Shown: positions 20,926 to 32,745 of the stretch, piece after piece
Layout of the letters: each line of letters starts with the position of its first letter
How positions within the stretch are numbered: position 1 is the stretch's first letter
Notes under the pieces: generated by a model
What the model saw: the letters and a program-made list of their open reading frames with translations, nothing else
What the model was told of the DNA's origin: nothing
Database searches by the model: none
Assembly (NCBI GenBank): GCA_033239005.1
Contig: BSQZ01000101.1
Span: 284,501-348,500, forward strand
Direction: 5' to 3'
DNA from: Lamellibrachia satsuma
Taxonomy: Eukaryota > Annelida > Polychaeta > Sabellida > Siboglinidae
DNA: 64,000 bases
Program-made: the position numbers and the translations under genes

Positions 20926-22472
20926 TAGAGGTCAGATATCCCAAATACCAAGCACGGAAGTCGTCAGATGCCATGCGAGACAATATGAACATACCATGAT
21001 CGATTAATCGCTTCGCTAGTCTCGTCAACAACTACGAGTCGTTGTCATGTAGTGGAAGGGTATGATCCCCATCGGCGTCATATTTTTTAACAGGTTTAAT
21101 TCGAGATTTGAAATGGAATGTTATTGTTTGCCAATTCAGGACTTCTGAACATTAAGACATCGTAAGAAGTCACCATTGATCATTGGCTATTATCTACGCC
21201 AGGTTTAATTTATAGTTTTCTTTCTCTGTAGTGAGTGAGTCCAAGACTTGTGACATATTTACAACCTGTGTGATATTTTACTTCTCCTGATATCGACATC
21301 TGGTAAAAGGGACATACGTTTTTTGTGTCTTCTCCGAAAGACGCAGGCAAAGTAGGGTGAACGAAATTACCCAATACGTCAATCCCAATTCGGCATATGT
21401 TTTGCCTTTGCCTGCCCGATATTCGTTGGTAAAATTATTATATGAAGAACAATATCTTCGACCACGATATGTTTGCTAAGCCCCTGGAATTGCAGCATAC
21501 ACTTGCAATTATGCAAATGTTGAATTGCTAAAGGTCGATACGTCAATTGACTGCTTCACCTAATAGGCCGGTGAGCGCATATAGCAGCTCTTTGCAATAG
21601 TGTGATGCAATCAAATGCAGCGCTGGTGATATATCACGTTTAAGTTGATAAATGTAATACTGTAATGGTATTGAATCGATCGCTTTGTCGCACAACTCCG
21701 ACGGGAGAACGAACGACACATAAATGAATTTAGTCTACGTGATGAACCGACTATATATGTCTCTACATAGAGACTGTATAACTGATATCGTTGCATCGTG
21801 CATCATTGTAATACTAACTTAAAGCGCTACAACATACAACTATCTTCACAGACGTGGTGCAAGGTTTTCTGTGTAAAGACATTTCAGTTGCAAATAGGCG
21901 AAGTGTAAAAATTTGCGCACGCGTTGACATCCGGGTCTTTCAGCGAGTATTGTCAGTAGCATGTTGTTGTTTTGTAGCAGTTCGTTTCAGCGTTAAACTA
22001 GGGGTATGTCGTCAAAAAACAACTGGTGAGAAGAGGACTTCTTGTGTTCAGTGTCTGGGTGGATAAACGGAAAATGAATTTCCGCTTTGTAAAAGCACAT
22101 GACTAGTTCGGTGTAATGCAGTGTAGTTCGAACGTTGCTCGGAAATGACGTCTCGTTTCCCTTTTTTTCCCAGTTTTTTTTCCGACTGACCCCCTCCGCT
22201 ATTTCTACGTATTTGTTTTACCGACACGTGAGCATCAATGCCGGTTGTAATGAGTAACAGCTAGAGTGTCTTTGTAACGCTTGTGAGGTACATCTCTGTA
22301 ATGCTTGCCACTGTTATCAAACGAACATGTTCCGATGGCGATACGGTCATCTGAGTGAGACCGATTCCATACCGGAAGGTTACAACGAACTTATATAGTT
22401 GTCCCCACTCCGACATTTTCGTGCAACGTGTACTTTCTTGTCATCGTGAAAGTCACAAGTTCTGCGAACCAG
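20926..22472. other. No gene recognised
   Basis: No convincing exon, repeat or RNA gene was seen. It is the 5' flank of the first recognised DEG/ENaC exon and could contain its promoter, but no specific element can be supported. Confidence 0.5.
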
Positions 22473-22640
22473 ATGCAAGATTCCGAAACGCAGAGCAACC
22501 CGTTGATAGTGAAGTCAATGCAGATCGGTGAAGCCGCAGACGAGACAGATGAGCGAAGCAATCAGTGGGTTCGCGCCTTGAAGGGGATCTGTGAAACGAC
22601 CACATTTCACGGACCTCGAGTCAAGCAACTCCGTTCGCAG
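22473..22640 (+). pseudogene. DEG/ENaC channel (plus copy), N-terminal cytoplasmic exon
   Basis: From ATG at 22,473, 56 codons run to a CAG|GTGAAG donor in phase 0. The end reads WVRALKGICETTTFHGPRVK. The T-x-x-H-G block (HG at residues 46-47) is the conserved gating motif of the cytoplasmic N-terminus in DEG/ENaC channels, just before transmembrane 1. The preceding acidic leader (EAADETDERSN) is typical of such tails. This exon is intact by itself, but it lies upstream of a clearly broken gene. The transmembrane-1 exon that should follow was not found before the arrays at 23.6 and 25 kb. Confidence 0.6.
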
Positions 22641-23311
22641 GTGAAGTAGTCATAGGTGTCTAAGGATACCATTTGGATTAAAACATGAATAACATCGACC
22701 ATTGTCGACGTGACCAAGGCTCTACGCGTTGTTAATTGAACAGCTCTGTTCACCGTACTAATCAAAATAGGCTGCAACGGTTTTTGGAGCTGATAAAATC
22801 ATTCATATCATACAAGGAAACGTTCAACATGAGGGTGTCAGATTTAACAGTTTTGCCGTCAAAAATGGGGTAATGCAGGGGTGTGGTTAGGCAATTAAGA
22901 CGGGAAACACGTTGAATTGATTTGAATATTTCGTAAGGTTACTGGTGTAGCAATCAGAAGGTCAATAATAATGATGGTTCTAAGTTCTGTAACACCATAT
23001 CCGACATATTTGTCTGTTGCAGGATTCTCTGTCTCAAAGTCGTGTTGATCAGCACCGTCTTATTTTTTTACCGGTCAGAATGAAGATCATGATTTTACGA
23101 CAATAACCTGTCGTCTTCCCTGCCGTCACCATTTGCAATCAAAACGCCTTCATGTATCGCCTATCACTGTTGTCTTCGAGTTAACAAAATTACTTGTATG
23201 CGTCTTCGAAAATCGAAGAATATAGATCGCAAAAATATGCCGATGTTATCACGTGTTATCATATGTTAACACACAAACACATAACACTTGGCGACGTTTC
23301 TTGCAGACTAG

Positions 23312-23394
23312 TTACAGCAGCAGAAAAAAGGTTCTTACCTTTGGTTGGACGACATGTACACACAGAAAGTCAACTCCACGTTCAACTATACAAA
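23312..23394 (+). pseudogene. Possible DEG/ENaC post-TM1 exon
   Basis: Between an ACTAG (or TTACAG) acceptor and a GTGAGG donor one frame reads GSYLWLDDMYTQKVNSTFNY, with two N-glycosylation sequons. The place, strand and extracellular character fit a DEG/ENaC exon after transmembrane 1, but no family signature lies inside, so the call is weak. Confidence 0.3.
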
Positions 23395-23586
23395 GTGAGG
23401 CGTCGGAAACCAATCGATGCAGGATGTCCACTTACAACATGCACACCGCAAGGAAGATATGATTGCGTCGTGGTTTTTTATATAGCCTGGTGACTCTTGC
23501 ATATGCGTTCAGCTATATATTACGTACAATAATGACTATGACGATACTGAAAACGATAATAATGGTGATGATAATGATAATGATAA

Positions 23587-23741
<155 letters not shown>

Positions 23742-23999
23742 AAATAACAACACAAGTCCAGCGTAGATTGAAATAGGCCAAAAAATGACATTTAGATTTA
23801 TTAATTAAGGAGCATGAAATTAGGCAAGCATACACCATCAAAATAAGATACATCTAATAATCTCAGCAAGCATGCCGGCCCCCAAAAGATGTTTACACAT
23901 AATTAGTAAACCATGCCTATCAGCTACCCACTACCAGTACTATCTGTACCACTACTGACTTATATACAATTCACATGGTATCGGTGGGGGTCACTCCGC

Positions 24000-24970
24000 C
24001 ACTAGGTCACCCTCTGTGACCGACCCCCACCATAATTATAAACACTTGCAGCTATCCTCCATTCCCTTGCGCTTGCAGGTAGAGATGCAGCTGTTGACCC
24101 CGCCGCTGTTAGGGCCTCGACTGCACCCCCTCCCCCGCCTTGCCCACAGTTCAAACCTAGCCAACACTCCGCCGCTATCAGAGTATCAACCACATTCGAA
24201 CAGTGGATCTGCAACGTATACACAATACACCTGATGATAGCTGCCGACTCCGCTACTGGCAGAGTTTTGACTACATCGTCACACCACGAACCTTAAGGAC
24301 TGTTGACGTGGCTGCTCCCATTCTGAAACTAAGACCCTTAAAACTTTACTACTCAATTCACAGAATTCCAGCAGGCGCTTTAATATAGCATCAAACTCCC
24401 TCCGCAGCATTAGAGTGCCGTCTGTATATGCAAATAATATAGCCTGCCTAGAACCCTTAACCGGGAAGGGAAAATACTCTAAGTAATGTGGCAGGATAAA
24501 TCGATGTGCCCACAATAGGCTGGTCATTTACTTGTAATGATTGCGGAACCAGCTTAGTACTGTGCTTAGATTGCAACCACCATAATACCACTACATACTG
24601 ACACCAGTTTAAGCTGTCGACTCATTGTACCAGCAACAATTACAACACTCTCGAGTATCGGCGACAATGTTTTTTTCACACCATGCACCAACAACATATA
24701 AGCGACAGTACTGATACATGTAGATCTATGGCCGCTTCCAGCAGGCCATCCATGGGGAGCAACCTAGCCAGCCCCTTGACCAACTGTTGAAGGTGTGGTG
24801 TAGAAGCAGCTGCTGCAGCCCCCTGCTGGCTTTACGCGCCACCGGTGTCGCTGCCTGATTGCCACTTGTGGCAGCATCCGTAATTATTAATTGCGGTACC
24901 CAGGACCAGCTGTGTCATTAGATATCGTGAACTACCATTAAACCATAACTAAACATTAACGTACGGTCAC
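24000..24970. other. No clear gene; possible RT scrap on the minus strand
   Basis: Minus strand about 24,460-24,370 reads AILFAYTDGTLMLRREFDAI, faintly like the FADD region of a reverse transcriptase (LFADDxxLM). The rest, including the C-rich 24,000-24,200 stretch, is unassigned. Confidence 0.25.
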
Positions 24971-24984
24971 CTATATTAACATGC

Positions 24985-26600
24985 AAATTGTTCCATCTAC
25001 ATTATATGGCTTAAATAGAACATGGAATGCAAAAACTTCTCCATTTGCCGCAAGGAATATAAAGGGGTCTACAATTGTGCCATTTACACGGCATGTCTTA
25101 ATAAAACTTATACTCCAATTACAATGCATGGACCTAACAAAACAAACATATTTACATATGTTTTCTCCCTGCATGGATTCACCCAATTTTCCATCTACGC
25201 AGCATGGAATGTAGAAACTCCTCCGTTTCACCGCACGGACTACATTTGTGCCATTTACACTGCATGAAAATAAACCTTCTCCATATCAATTCTCCGCTTA
25301 CACCGCACAAAATACAATGGTGCCATTTACCTGCATGGCTTAACAAAAGTTAACGTTCACATACGCCGCATGGAAATAACAAAACGTCTCTATATCACTG
25401 CATGTATTACCCAAATGTACATCCGCTTACTCGCTGCCTGGGTTAACAAAACTGTTCCGCCTGCAATGCACGGATTAGTGAACATTTCAATAAATTTCCT
25501 AATGCATGGGTTAACCCACCATCTCCGTGTACACCGCACGAACTACCGAAACTGCTCCGTTTCCACCGTACGGAATATAAATGTGCTATTTACACCGCAT
25601 GGCTTACCAAAAGTTAATTTCAATTTACATCGCATGGAAATAATAGATCATATCCATATCACTTTCCGTTGTCACCGCACGGACTACAGAAATTGCTCCG
25701 TTTACACCGCACGGAATACAATTGAGCCATTTACACCTCATGGCTTACCAAAAGTTAATTTCCATTTACACTGCATGGAAATAACATAACTTTTCCATAT
25801 AACTTTCCGTTTCCACCGCACCGACTACAAAAATTGCTCCGTTTCCACCGCACGGAATACAATTGTGCCATTTACACCGCATGGCTTAACAAGAGTTAAT
25901 TTCCATTTACACCGCATGGAAATAACAAAACTCCTCCATATCACTTTCCGTTTTCACTGCACGGACTACCGGAATTGCTCCGTTTACACAGAACGGAATA
26001 CAATTGTGCCATTTCCACCGTATGGGTTAACAAAAGTTAATTTCCATTTACGCCGCATGGAAATAACAAAACTTCTCCATATCACTTTCCGTTTTACCGC
26101 ACGGACTACAGAAACTGCTCCGTTTACACCGCACGGAATATAATTGCGCCATTTACACCACATGGCTTAACAAAAGTTAATTTCCATTTACACTGCATGG
26201 AAATAACAAAGACTTCTCCATCTACTTTTCGTTTTCACTGCACGGACTACAGAAATTGCTCTGTTTACACTGCATGGAATACAATTGTGCCATCTACACC
26301 GCATGGCTCAACGAAACTTAATTTCCATTTACACCGCATGGAACAACAAACTACGCCATATCACTTCTCCGTTTACACCGCACGGAAATACAGAAACCCC
26401 TCCATTTCCAACGTACGGAATACAATTGTGCCATTTACACCACACGGCTTAGCAAACGTTATCTTTTTATTTACACCCGTGACACCCCCTGGAAATAACA
26501 AAAAACTCCTCACTATCACTGCATGGATTAACTAAATTTAGATCCGCTTACTCACAGCATGGGTTAATAAAACTGTTCCACTTCCACCGCACAGATTAGT
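24985..26600 (+). repeat. Tandem array of loop-conserved short palindromes
   Basis: Composed of palindromes of the type stem-TTACACCGC-stem. Three stem versions alternate: TCCGTTTACACCGCACGGA (25,697-25,715), GCCATTTACACCGCATGGC (25,867-25,885) and TCCATTTACACCGCATGGA (25,902-25,920). Four palindromes make a higher-order unit of about 141 bases, seen with starts near 25,681, 25,822, 25,963, 26,103 and 26,244. Edges (24,985-25,500 and after 26,400) are more diverged. No protein is inferred from the open frames. Confidence 0.9.
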
Positions 26601-26902
26601 TACATTTTCAATATTCTTATTGCATGGCTTAATCCAATTTCCTCGTTTACACGACCTGTGACAGGAAGGTCAATGGATGTCTCCATCAAGCGGTCAGTTG
26701 TCGGCCAAGGAGGATCCACCATGCCAGTATCCTGACGACTCGAATAGGGCACTGGCTCAGGAGCCACGGAAGTCGCCGCTTGACGAGCATTGGAGGAAGA
26801 GTGAACATCGGCTTGTCCACTGGTCGAGGGCACAGGCGCTGGAGCAGCAGGTGCCACCACCTGGCGACCAACTGCAAAACACAATGTGACAAAGAAACAC
26901 AA
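26600..26902 (-). other. Pro/Ala/Ser-rich open frame, unassigned
   Basis: A 100-codon minus-strand frame reads VAPAAPAPVPSTSGQADVHS and ATSVAPEPVPYSSRQD. A GTTTTGCAG acceptor-like site lies near its start. GC content and codon pattern look more coding-like than the surroundings. The composition resembles linker regions of retroelement proteins, but no domain is visible. It lies between the palindrome array and a DEG/ENaC exon on the other strand. Confidence 0.3.
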
Positions 26903-27020
26903 AAAGCTGCGCTACTTCAGTCGTTACTCGCAGGAGCATGCTACAGGGAATGCATCACTGACTTCGTTGTCGACACGTGTGGCTGCAGAGATTACTATAT
27001 GCCACGTTTCGTCTATGCAG
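26898..27020 (+). pseudogene. DEG/ENaC (plus copy), Cys-rich exon, frameshifted
   Basis: Starts HKKLRYFSRYSQ in one frame, then continues ACYRECITDFVVDTCGCRDY and YMPRF in another. The intact minus copy (63,877-64,000) reads the same protein in one frame. The comparison places a single-base deletion at about 26,933-26,943. CGCRDYYMP is a DEG/ENaC signature in the Cys-rich extracellular domain. A GTTAAT donor follows, as in the minus copy (GTTAAA). The 5' border of this exon is not visible. Confidence 0.8.
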
Positions 27021-27834
27021 GTTAATAGTTCATTATGATGTGTCATGATTACAAAAAAAACATAACAACTTGCAACAACAATTAGGAATATCACGCCAGT
27101 GGTTTACTAGGAAAACTTTGTTGAACACACAGCATCTTAATTTTAGGGGCCGCGCCATAGCAACATTCGCTCGCCAAATGGAAATATATTTGTATATACC
27201 TATTCTTGTTCTTGCCAATACGATATGGTCATGCTGATTGCGTCCAGAAAGTCCAAAATAGGTTACATAATTTGTAACCTATTTTAGTCGTTGTTTACTA
27301 AGCTATTCCTCTTTCTAAAAAAAATAGTACGTTTACTTGGGATGTTGTGTTGGTTATGTTTATACCGGCCTCACTTACTACGTCACGCGTAGGCTAGATT
27401 ACCTTATTTTCATAGAACCGGAATATCCCACTTTTAGAACATCATACACTATAAACCACTGGCGATATTCTTCATTTTAATTGCACATGGTTATTTTGTA
27501 TTATTGCTTTTAGGTGCATAGCCCCAACACAATGAATTTTGTTTTTCTTTAATACAACTGCACAGTGCATGCGTTCAAAAGCTGTGTCATACTAACACAT
27601 TATTTTGTGATTAAGGTATTCCTAAGCTACATGACATAAGACAATTAAGAATTTATATTGTAAACTGCAAAGCAAATAATAACGTGTTGCCAGATAGCTT
27701 GCAACAATTCTTCCATTGTAAATATGATCCAATGCACGTGACACGCCAAATTAATAAACTGAAACAAGTAAATTGATTACACCACCACCACCTAAATGTG
27801 CAAAAATAATTATCAGTTTTACTATTGATTACAG
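27021..27834 (+). other. Intron of plus-copy channel
   Basis: Homologous in reverse to the intron at 62,826-63,876 of the minus copy. Contains two dispersed repeats also seen elsewhere: a piece with GCTCGCCAAATGGAAATATA (about 27,040-27,240; relatives at 29,740, 62,310 and 63,640), and the GGTGCATAGCCCCAACAC piece (about 27,470-27,560). Confidence 0.65.
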
Positions 27835-27891
27835 AAGAACCGCCCGTGTGTAACGTCTCCCGATACATAAGCTGCCTGCTGCCAGCGATAG
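27835..27891 (+). pseudogene. DEG/ENaC (plus copy), short exon
   Basis: A 57-base exon with ATTACAG acceptor and GTAAGT donor, phase 1 on both sides, reading EPPVCNVSRYISCLLPAI. It differs from the minus-copy exon at only two positions. Intact itself, but part of a broken gene. Confidence 0.75.
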
Positions 27892-30229
27892 GTAAGTGGA
27901 TATGGAAATATGACAGTTCATCGACTGTTAGTCAGGTACCTTAGCAACATATCTTGATGATATGGGTACAGACCGGATAAAAGCACAATACTTAGTTTTC
28001 TGATTCCTTGTGATATTAACTGTAACTTTTTGATAAGAGTCAGCACATGTTAGGTCCATTAGTTTTCACACCCCATTAGTCCCTGCTGCATCCCGGAAAT
28101 ATGGAATTGGTGCACGGTGAATCGCAATATCAAGTGACACGGAATATGTGCATTCCCAAATTGATGCTTTGAGATTGGTTGAAAGACGAAGTGAGACAAT
28201 TATCGATTGTACGTATCGTCGTTTTTTAATGTTTGAAAACTTTTGCACGAACATACGTTTTCGGCTGTTCGTCTCCAGGTTTTTATTTTCGATTGTCATT
28301 AGCCGGCGAAATCGTCGTTTACAGATAACTTACGAAATAGTTCCGAAGTATCTTAGCAGAGTACAACCTAAACGTCTTAATATAGAGCGCCACTGAACGC
28401 GATTCTTCGTATCACCCCGTTCCGTGCCGGTTGACATGCTGGCTCGACTAATTGTCAATTGTCACAGAAGTCGTTTGTAAGTGACAAGCTCTGACATTTC
28501 AAGGCTCCGCGTCTTCCATCGAGGTTGAGTTTTATAAACGTCGAAGTGTTGCTTTCAAAATTGCCTCTACTTTATTTAGAAGCGTCTGGGCGGCCAGTGT
28601 TATGTTAGAATATATAGTATAGTTTATGCTACATAACATAATTTTAAGATGAAAACTAGCAGACAAAGTCGTTTTAAATTGATACCAGCCACAATGCCAT
28701 TGTGTAAAAAAGTTTACCTTTCTAATTAGTGCGCTTGATTTTTCAGTGGCAACATTGTGTTTGTCATTTGTGATGTCATGGTTGATAGATTTAGGCAAGA
28801 TTAGTGTTGTCAGGTTCAACGACTGGACAGCGGAACTCTTGAATGGAAGTGATTTCTAACCAATTGTCTACAGTCTATAATAGTTCTCAGGTATCTAGCA
28901 TCGTTGTGACAAGCCCACGCAGGGGAAACTAAAGAAAACAGTTCAATATGGTAATTTGCAACTATCCTAAGCAAATTAGCATTGTACTATTTATGTCCGT
29001 GTTCAACCTTACTGCTCTTGGACTACTAGCCTAGCGGTCGCGAGTGCCTATTTTGTCACAATATACTTATTCAATTGTTTTATTACCACAACTATTTACA
29101 TGATTTCTGGTCATTTTGAGCCACTGTACACCGCTATGTCGGTGCAGATATTGATTTCTAGGCAAAAATGTGACCCAACCCTGTAAGGTAGCAAGTGCCA
29201 ATTTGATAAAAGAACTACAATTAAATTAAACTTGTAATAAATCAACCATATTAAATTGGCATTTTTTTTATTGGGTCACCCACTGGCAGTATTCCCGGTC
29301 AATTTGTTGGTCATTTTGTAAGTCCACGAATATGCAGGCTTTGATGTCCTGGCCAAAGCATTCACCCTCACGTAAAGTCTCGAGAACTTTTGGAACCCTC
29401 TAACCAAATTAAATTGGTTTTCTTACAATTAAGACAATCTATTGACATTACTCCAGGTAATGTTGAGCCATTCGGCATCTCTCTACGGGTGCTGGAATTG
29501 GGCATGGGAATTGTTTGGATATCGATACAAGCACCTACAAAATGATCAGGAGTAATGCCAGTAAGTGTTACAATAACAAACAAAACATGTGACGTAGATG
29601 AAGGGATACACCGTTATCTTTATACATATTGCTTTACAACAAAAGCACTCGTGATTTTACAAGGTAGGATATTGTTTGGCTAGTTATTCAGTAACAACCC
29701 GGCATTTTCGGAAAGTGTACAATGTTATCTTGTCTGGCAAAATTCGCTCGCCAAATAAAATTATATTTGTATCCACCTATTTCTATGCTTACCAATACGA
29801 CATGGCCATGCTGTTTGCGTTAAAGCTCAACTAACCTAACTTATTTTGGCCTTTATTTATTAACCTTCATCGGCACACATATAGATGCTCACACATCAGC
29901 TCAACTTGGGTCAAATATGCTGTGTAGTGTATCAAGATTGTTTTATTGTAATTATAAAAAAATAAATAATGTACATTTTGTGAGATTATTCATCATTGTT
30001 GTGCAACATAGGAAGTTTATTCAAAAAAATAGCTTAAATATCTAAAATTAATAGACGAACACATTAAAGAAAAAGTGCTTCTTGACAAATTATTCTTATA
30101 AATGTACATTGTACCTTCATGTGTTAACGTGAATGTCATTCACTGCTCGCTTTCAACACAAGTTGTTATCTGGGATGGATGGTCGGCGGATGCAAATATG
30201 TTACATAACGAACATAACGAACAGAGCGA
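27892..30229 (+). other. Intron sequence, no gene recognised
   Basis: Expanded intron of the plus-copy channel. Homology to the minus-copy intron is clear at its start (near 27,900-28,030 against 62,630-62,768) and end. The middle is extra sequence. A dispersed repeat piece with GCTCGCCAAATAAAATTATA lies at about 29,740-29,830. No coding exon was supported in 28,050-29,700. Confidence 0.5.
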
Positions 30230-31357
30230 ACATACAGCCGATGTATGTTTTCTTGTCCCTTCTTCTTGGACACAGCTGACATCGCTTTCTGATCTGATAT
30301 CCTGCTTCGCTGGCAGGATGTGGATGACCGACTAGTTTTCCAAGCATTTTCAAAGCTGTTTTGACACGAAGCAGCATGATACGAACATTCAACATATGAT
30401 GCTAAATCCAGTCATCAGTTAGATAATATCCGATTTGTTTGAGGAACTTACGTCGAAGTACCTTTTTGTTGTTAGCAGCCCACTCACGATTCAAGGACAC
30501 CCAAATCAAAAAGCCGCTACACCTGCTACATCCAATATGTTGAAGAATAGTACCATGGGCCAGTGGTTGATCTTTCGCTTACATGACAACAAAGTAGCCA
30601 TATGGTCCATACAGTCAGCAACACTTTTCTTGCTGTTGTAATGGAGAATTATTTCCGGCTTCTGGACATCTCCATCAGTGGCTGCGTCATGATGCACAGT
30701 TGACAGGTCGATTACTGATTTTCCCTTGGATTGTATATATGATGTCATGTTCACATTTCCGGCGAATCCAAATATGGACTAATGTTCTGGTAGGTTCTTA
30801 GCTGGTTGCATTTCTCGTGGAATATATGCTATGTTATTTCGCAGTGTTCCAACTATTGTAATATGCTGTAACAAGAGTTCCGCAGCCAGTGGCACGGATG
30901 TGAACGGATTATCGCAGACAACATTTCGTCCACTTCGAAGCTAGGGTCCACAAGTATTCGTGACAACTTCTGTACCAAGGCCGACACGCCCGGCTTCACC
31001 AGGTTGCCGCTCAAGAAAAACTTCCCCTTTCAATGGATAAGATGTAACCCCATCACAATTCCACCAAATGTTCAATCCTTATTTGGCCGACTTACTCGGT
31101 ATGTATTGTTTACAGGCACACCTTCCCCTGAATGATACAAGTTCCATGTCAACAGTCATGTCAGGAACTGGGATATAGCACCGTTGCAGTTTTCCAAGAA
31201 ATATCTCCCAAACGTCTCTGAATGCGGCAAGTTTATATGTTTCCCCCTTGCAGCTCATGCATTCTTTGTCAAATCGGAAAACAATCGAAGGATGTCCTTG
31301 AAGCGATTGAATGATATTGTGACGCAGGAAATTGGCCTTCCACTTGCACATGACCAT
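30230..31357 (-). mobile_element. piggyBac-family transposase remnant
   Basis: Minus strand. 31,357-31,079 encodes FLGKLQRCYIPVPDMTVDME, then LVSFRGRCACKQYIPSKSAK, the piggyBac DDE domain start with its first catalytic Asp in M-T-V-D. Bases about 31,070-30,760 continue in broken frames (WWNCDGVTSYPLKG, VVCDN, AYIPREM). 30,754-30,506 encodes KPEIILHYNSKKSVADCMDH and NHWPMVLFFNILDVAGVAAF. A Cys-rich end (RKRCQLCPRRRDKKT) lies at about 30,250. The N-terminus is missing where a 41-bp array begins. Inserted in the channel intron. Confidence 0.85.
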
Positions 31358-32185
31358 ATGGCCCTATGTACACCAACAATCAGTAGCAAGGTTCCACGTG
31401 GGCCCTATGTACACCAACAATCAGTAGCAAGGTTCCACGTGGGCCCAATGTACACCAACAATCAGTAGCAAAGTTCCACGTGGGCCCTATGTACACCAAC
31501 AATCAGTAGCAAGGTTCCACGTGGGCTCTATGTACACCAACAATCAGTAACAAGGTTCCACGTGGGCCCTATACACCAACAATCAGTAGCAAGGTTCCAC
31601 GTGGGCCCTATGTACACCAACAATCAGTAGCAAGGTTCCACGTGGGCCCTATGTACACCAACAATCAGTAGCAAGGTTCCACGTGGGCCCTATGTACACC
31701 AACAATCAGTAGCAAGGTTCCACGTGGGCCCTATGTACACCAACAATCAGTAGCAAGGTTCCACGTGGGCTCTATGTACACCAACAATCAGTAGCAAGGT
31801 TCCACGTGGGCCCTATGTACACCAACAATCAGTAGCAAGGTTCCACGTGGGCCCTATGTACACCAACAATCAGTAGCAAGGTTCCACGTGGGAGCTATGT
31901 AAACCAACAATCAGTAGCAAGGTTCCACGTGGGCGCTATGTAAACCAACAATCAGTAGCAAGGTTCCACGCGGGCGCTATGTAAACCAACAACCAGTAAC
32001 AAGGTTCCACGTGGGCGCTATGTAGACCAACAATCAGTAGCAAGGTTCCACGTGGGCCCTATGTACACCAACAATCAGTAGCAAGGTTCCACGTGGGCGC
32101 TATGTAAACCAACAATCAGTAGCAAGGTTCCACGTGGGCGCTATGTAAACCAACAACCAGTAACAAGGTTCCACGCGGGCCCTAA
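31355..32185. repeat. 41-bp minisatellite
   Basis: About 20 copies of a 41-base unit containing ACACCAACAATCAGTAGCAA and GGTTCCACGTGGGCCC. Most units keep the CCACGTGG palindrome. It abuts the truncated end of the piggyBac frame. Confidence 0.95.
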
Positions 32186-32745
32186 GTTTATTTCCTTGAT
32201 GTATGTTGGGGTAAAGAACATTCATCTTCGTTCGTTAGACGCTGCTCAACTAAACTGACATTAAGCTTTTTAAATTAACTAATCTTCTTCTCTGTGCATA
32301 TTTAAACCATTTATATGTGCTCAGACAATAAAGTCTATTCGCGGATACTTTACTCACCAGAATTCATTAAAAAAAATCACCAACAGTTTCGAAAAACCTC
32401 AAAAAAACACACGTTTAGCTCACATTTTCTGACCGTTGTCAGAAATGGCACTTATTGTACATAAATCGTGTTCTAATAACATGTTCAGTCACTTGGTGGT
32501 ACCAAGTAACTATCGCTGCTGTCGTTTCCTGGGAAACATGGGTGGCTCAACTAATGCTGTGGCTCAACTAACTCTACCTTCCCCTAACAATCTCTCATGG
32601 AGCTCTACGGTATATGGACTCTTGATTTAGCGCGAATCACGCAATTAAAAAGTTAACGTAACAACACTAACATAACTGGAACTACAAGTGTGCTGCAGCT
32701 ACTGCTACAGTGTACTCACATTTTAAAGCGACATTTGCTTTTCAT

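Noticed and set aside
25370..26535. Plus-strand frames of 92-139 codons with MEITK and TPHGL repeats
   Set aside because: They follow the palindrome array's 141-base period (a multiple of three). The conserved signal is base pairing in the stems, not a protein pattern.
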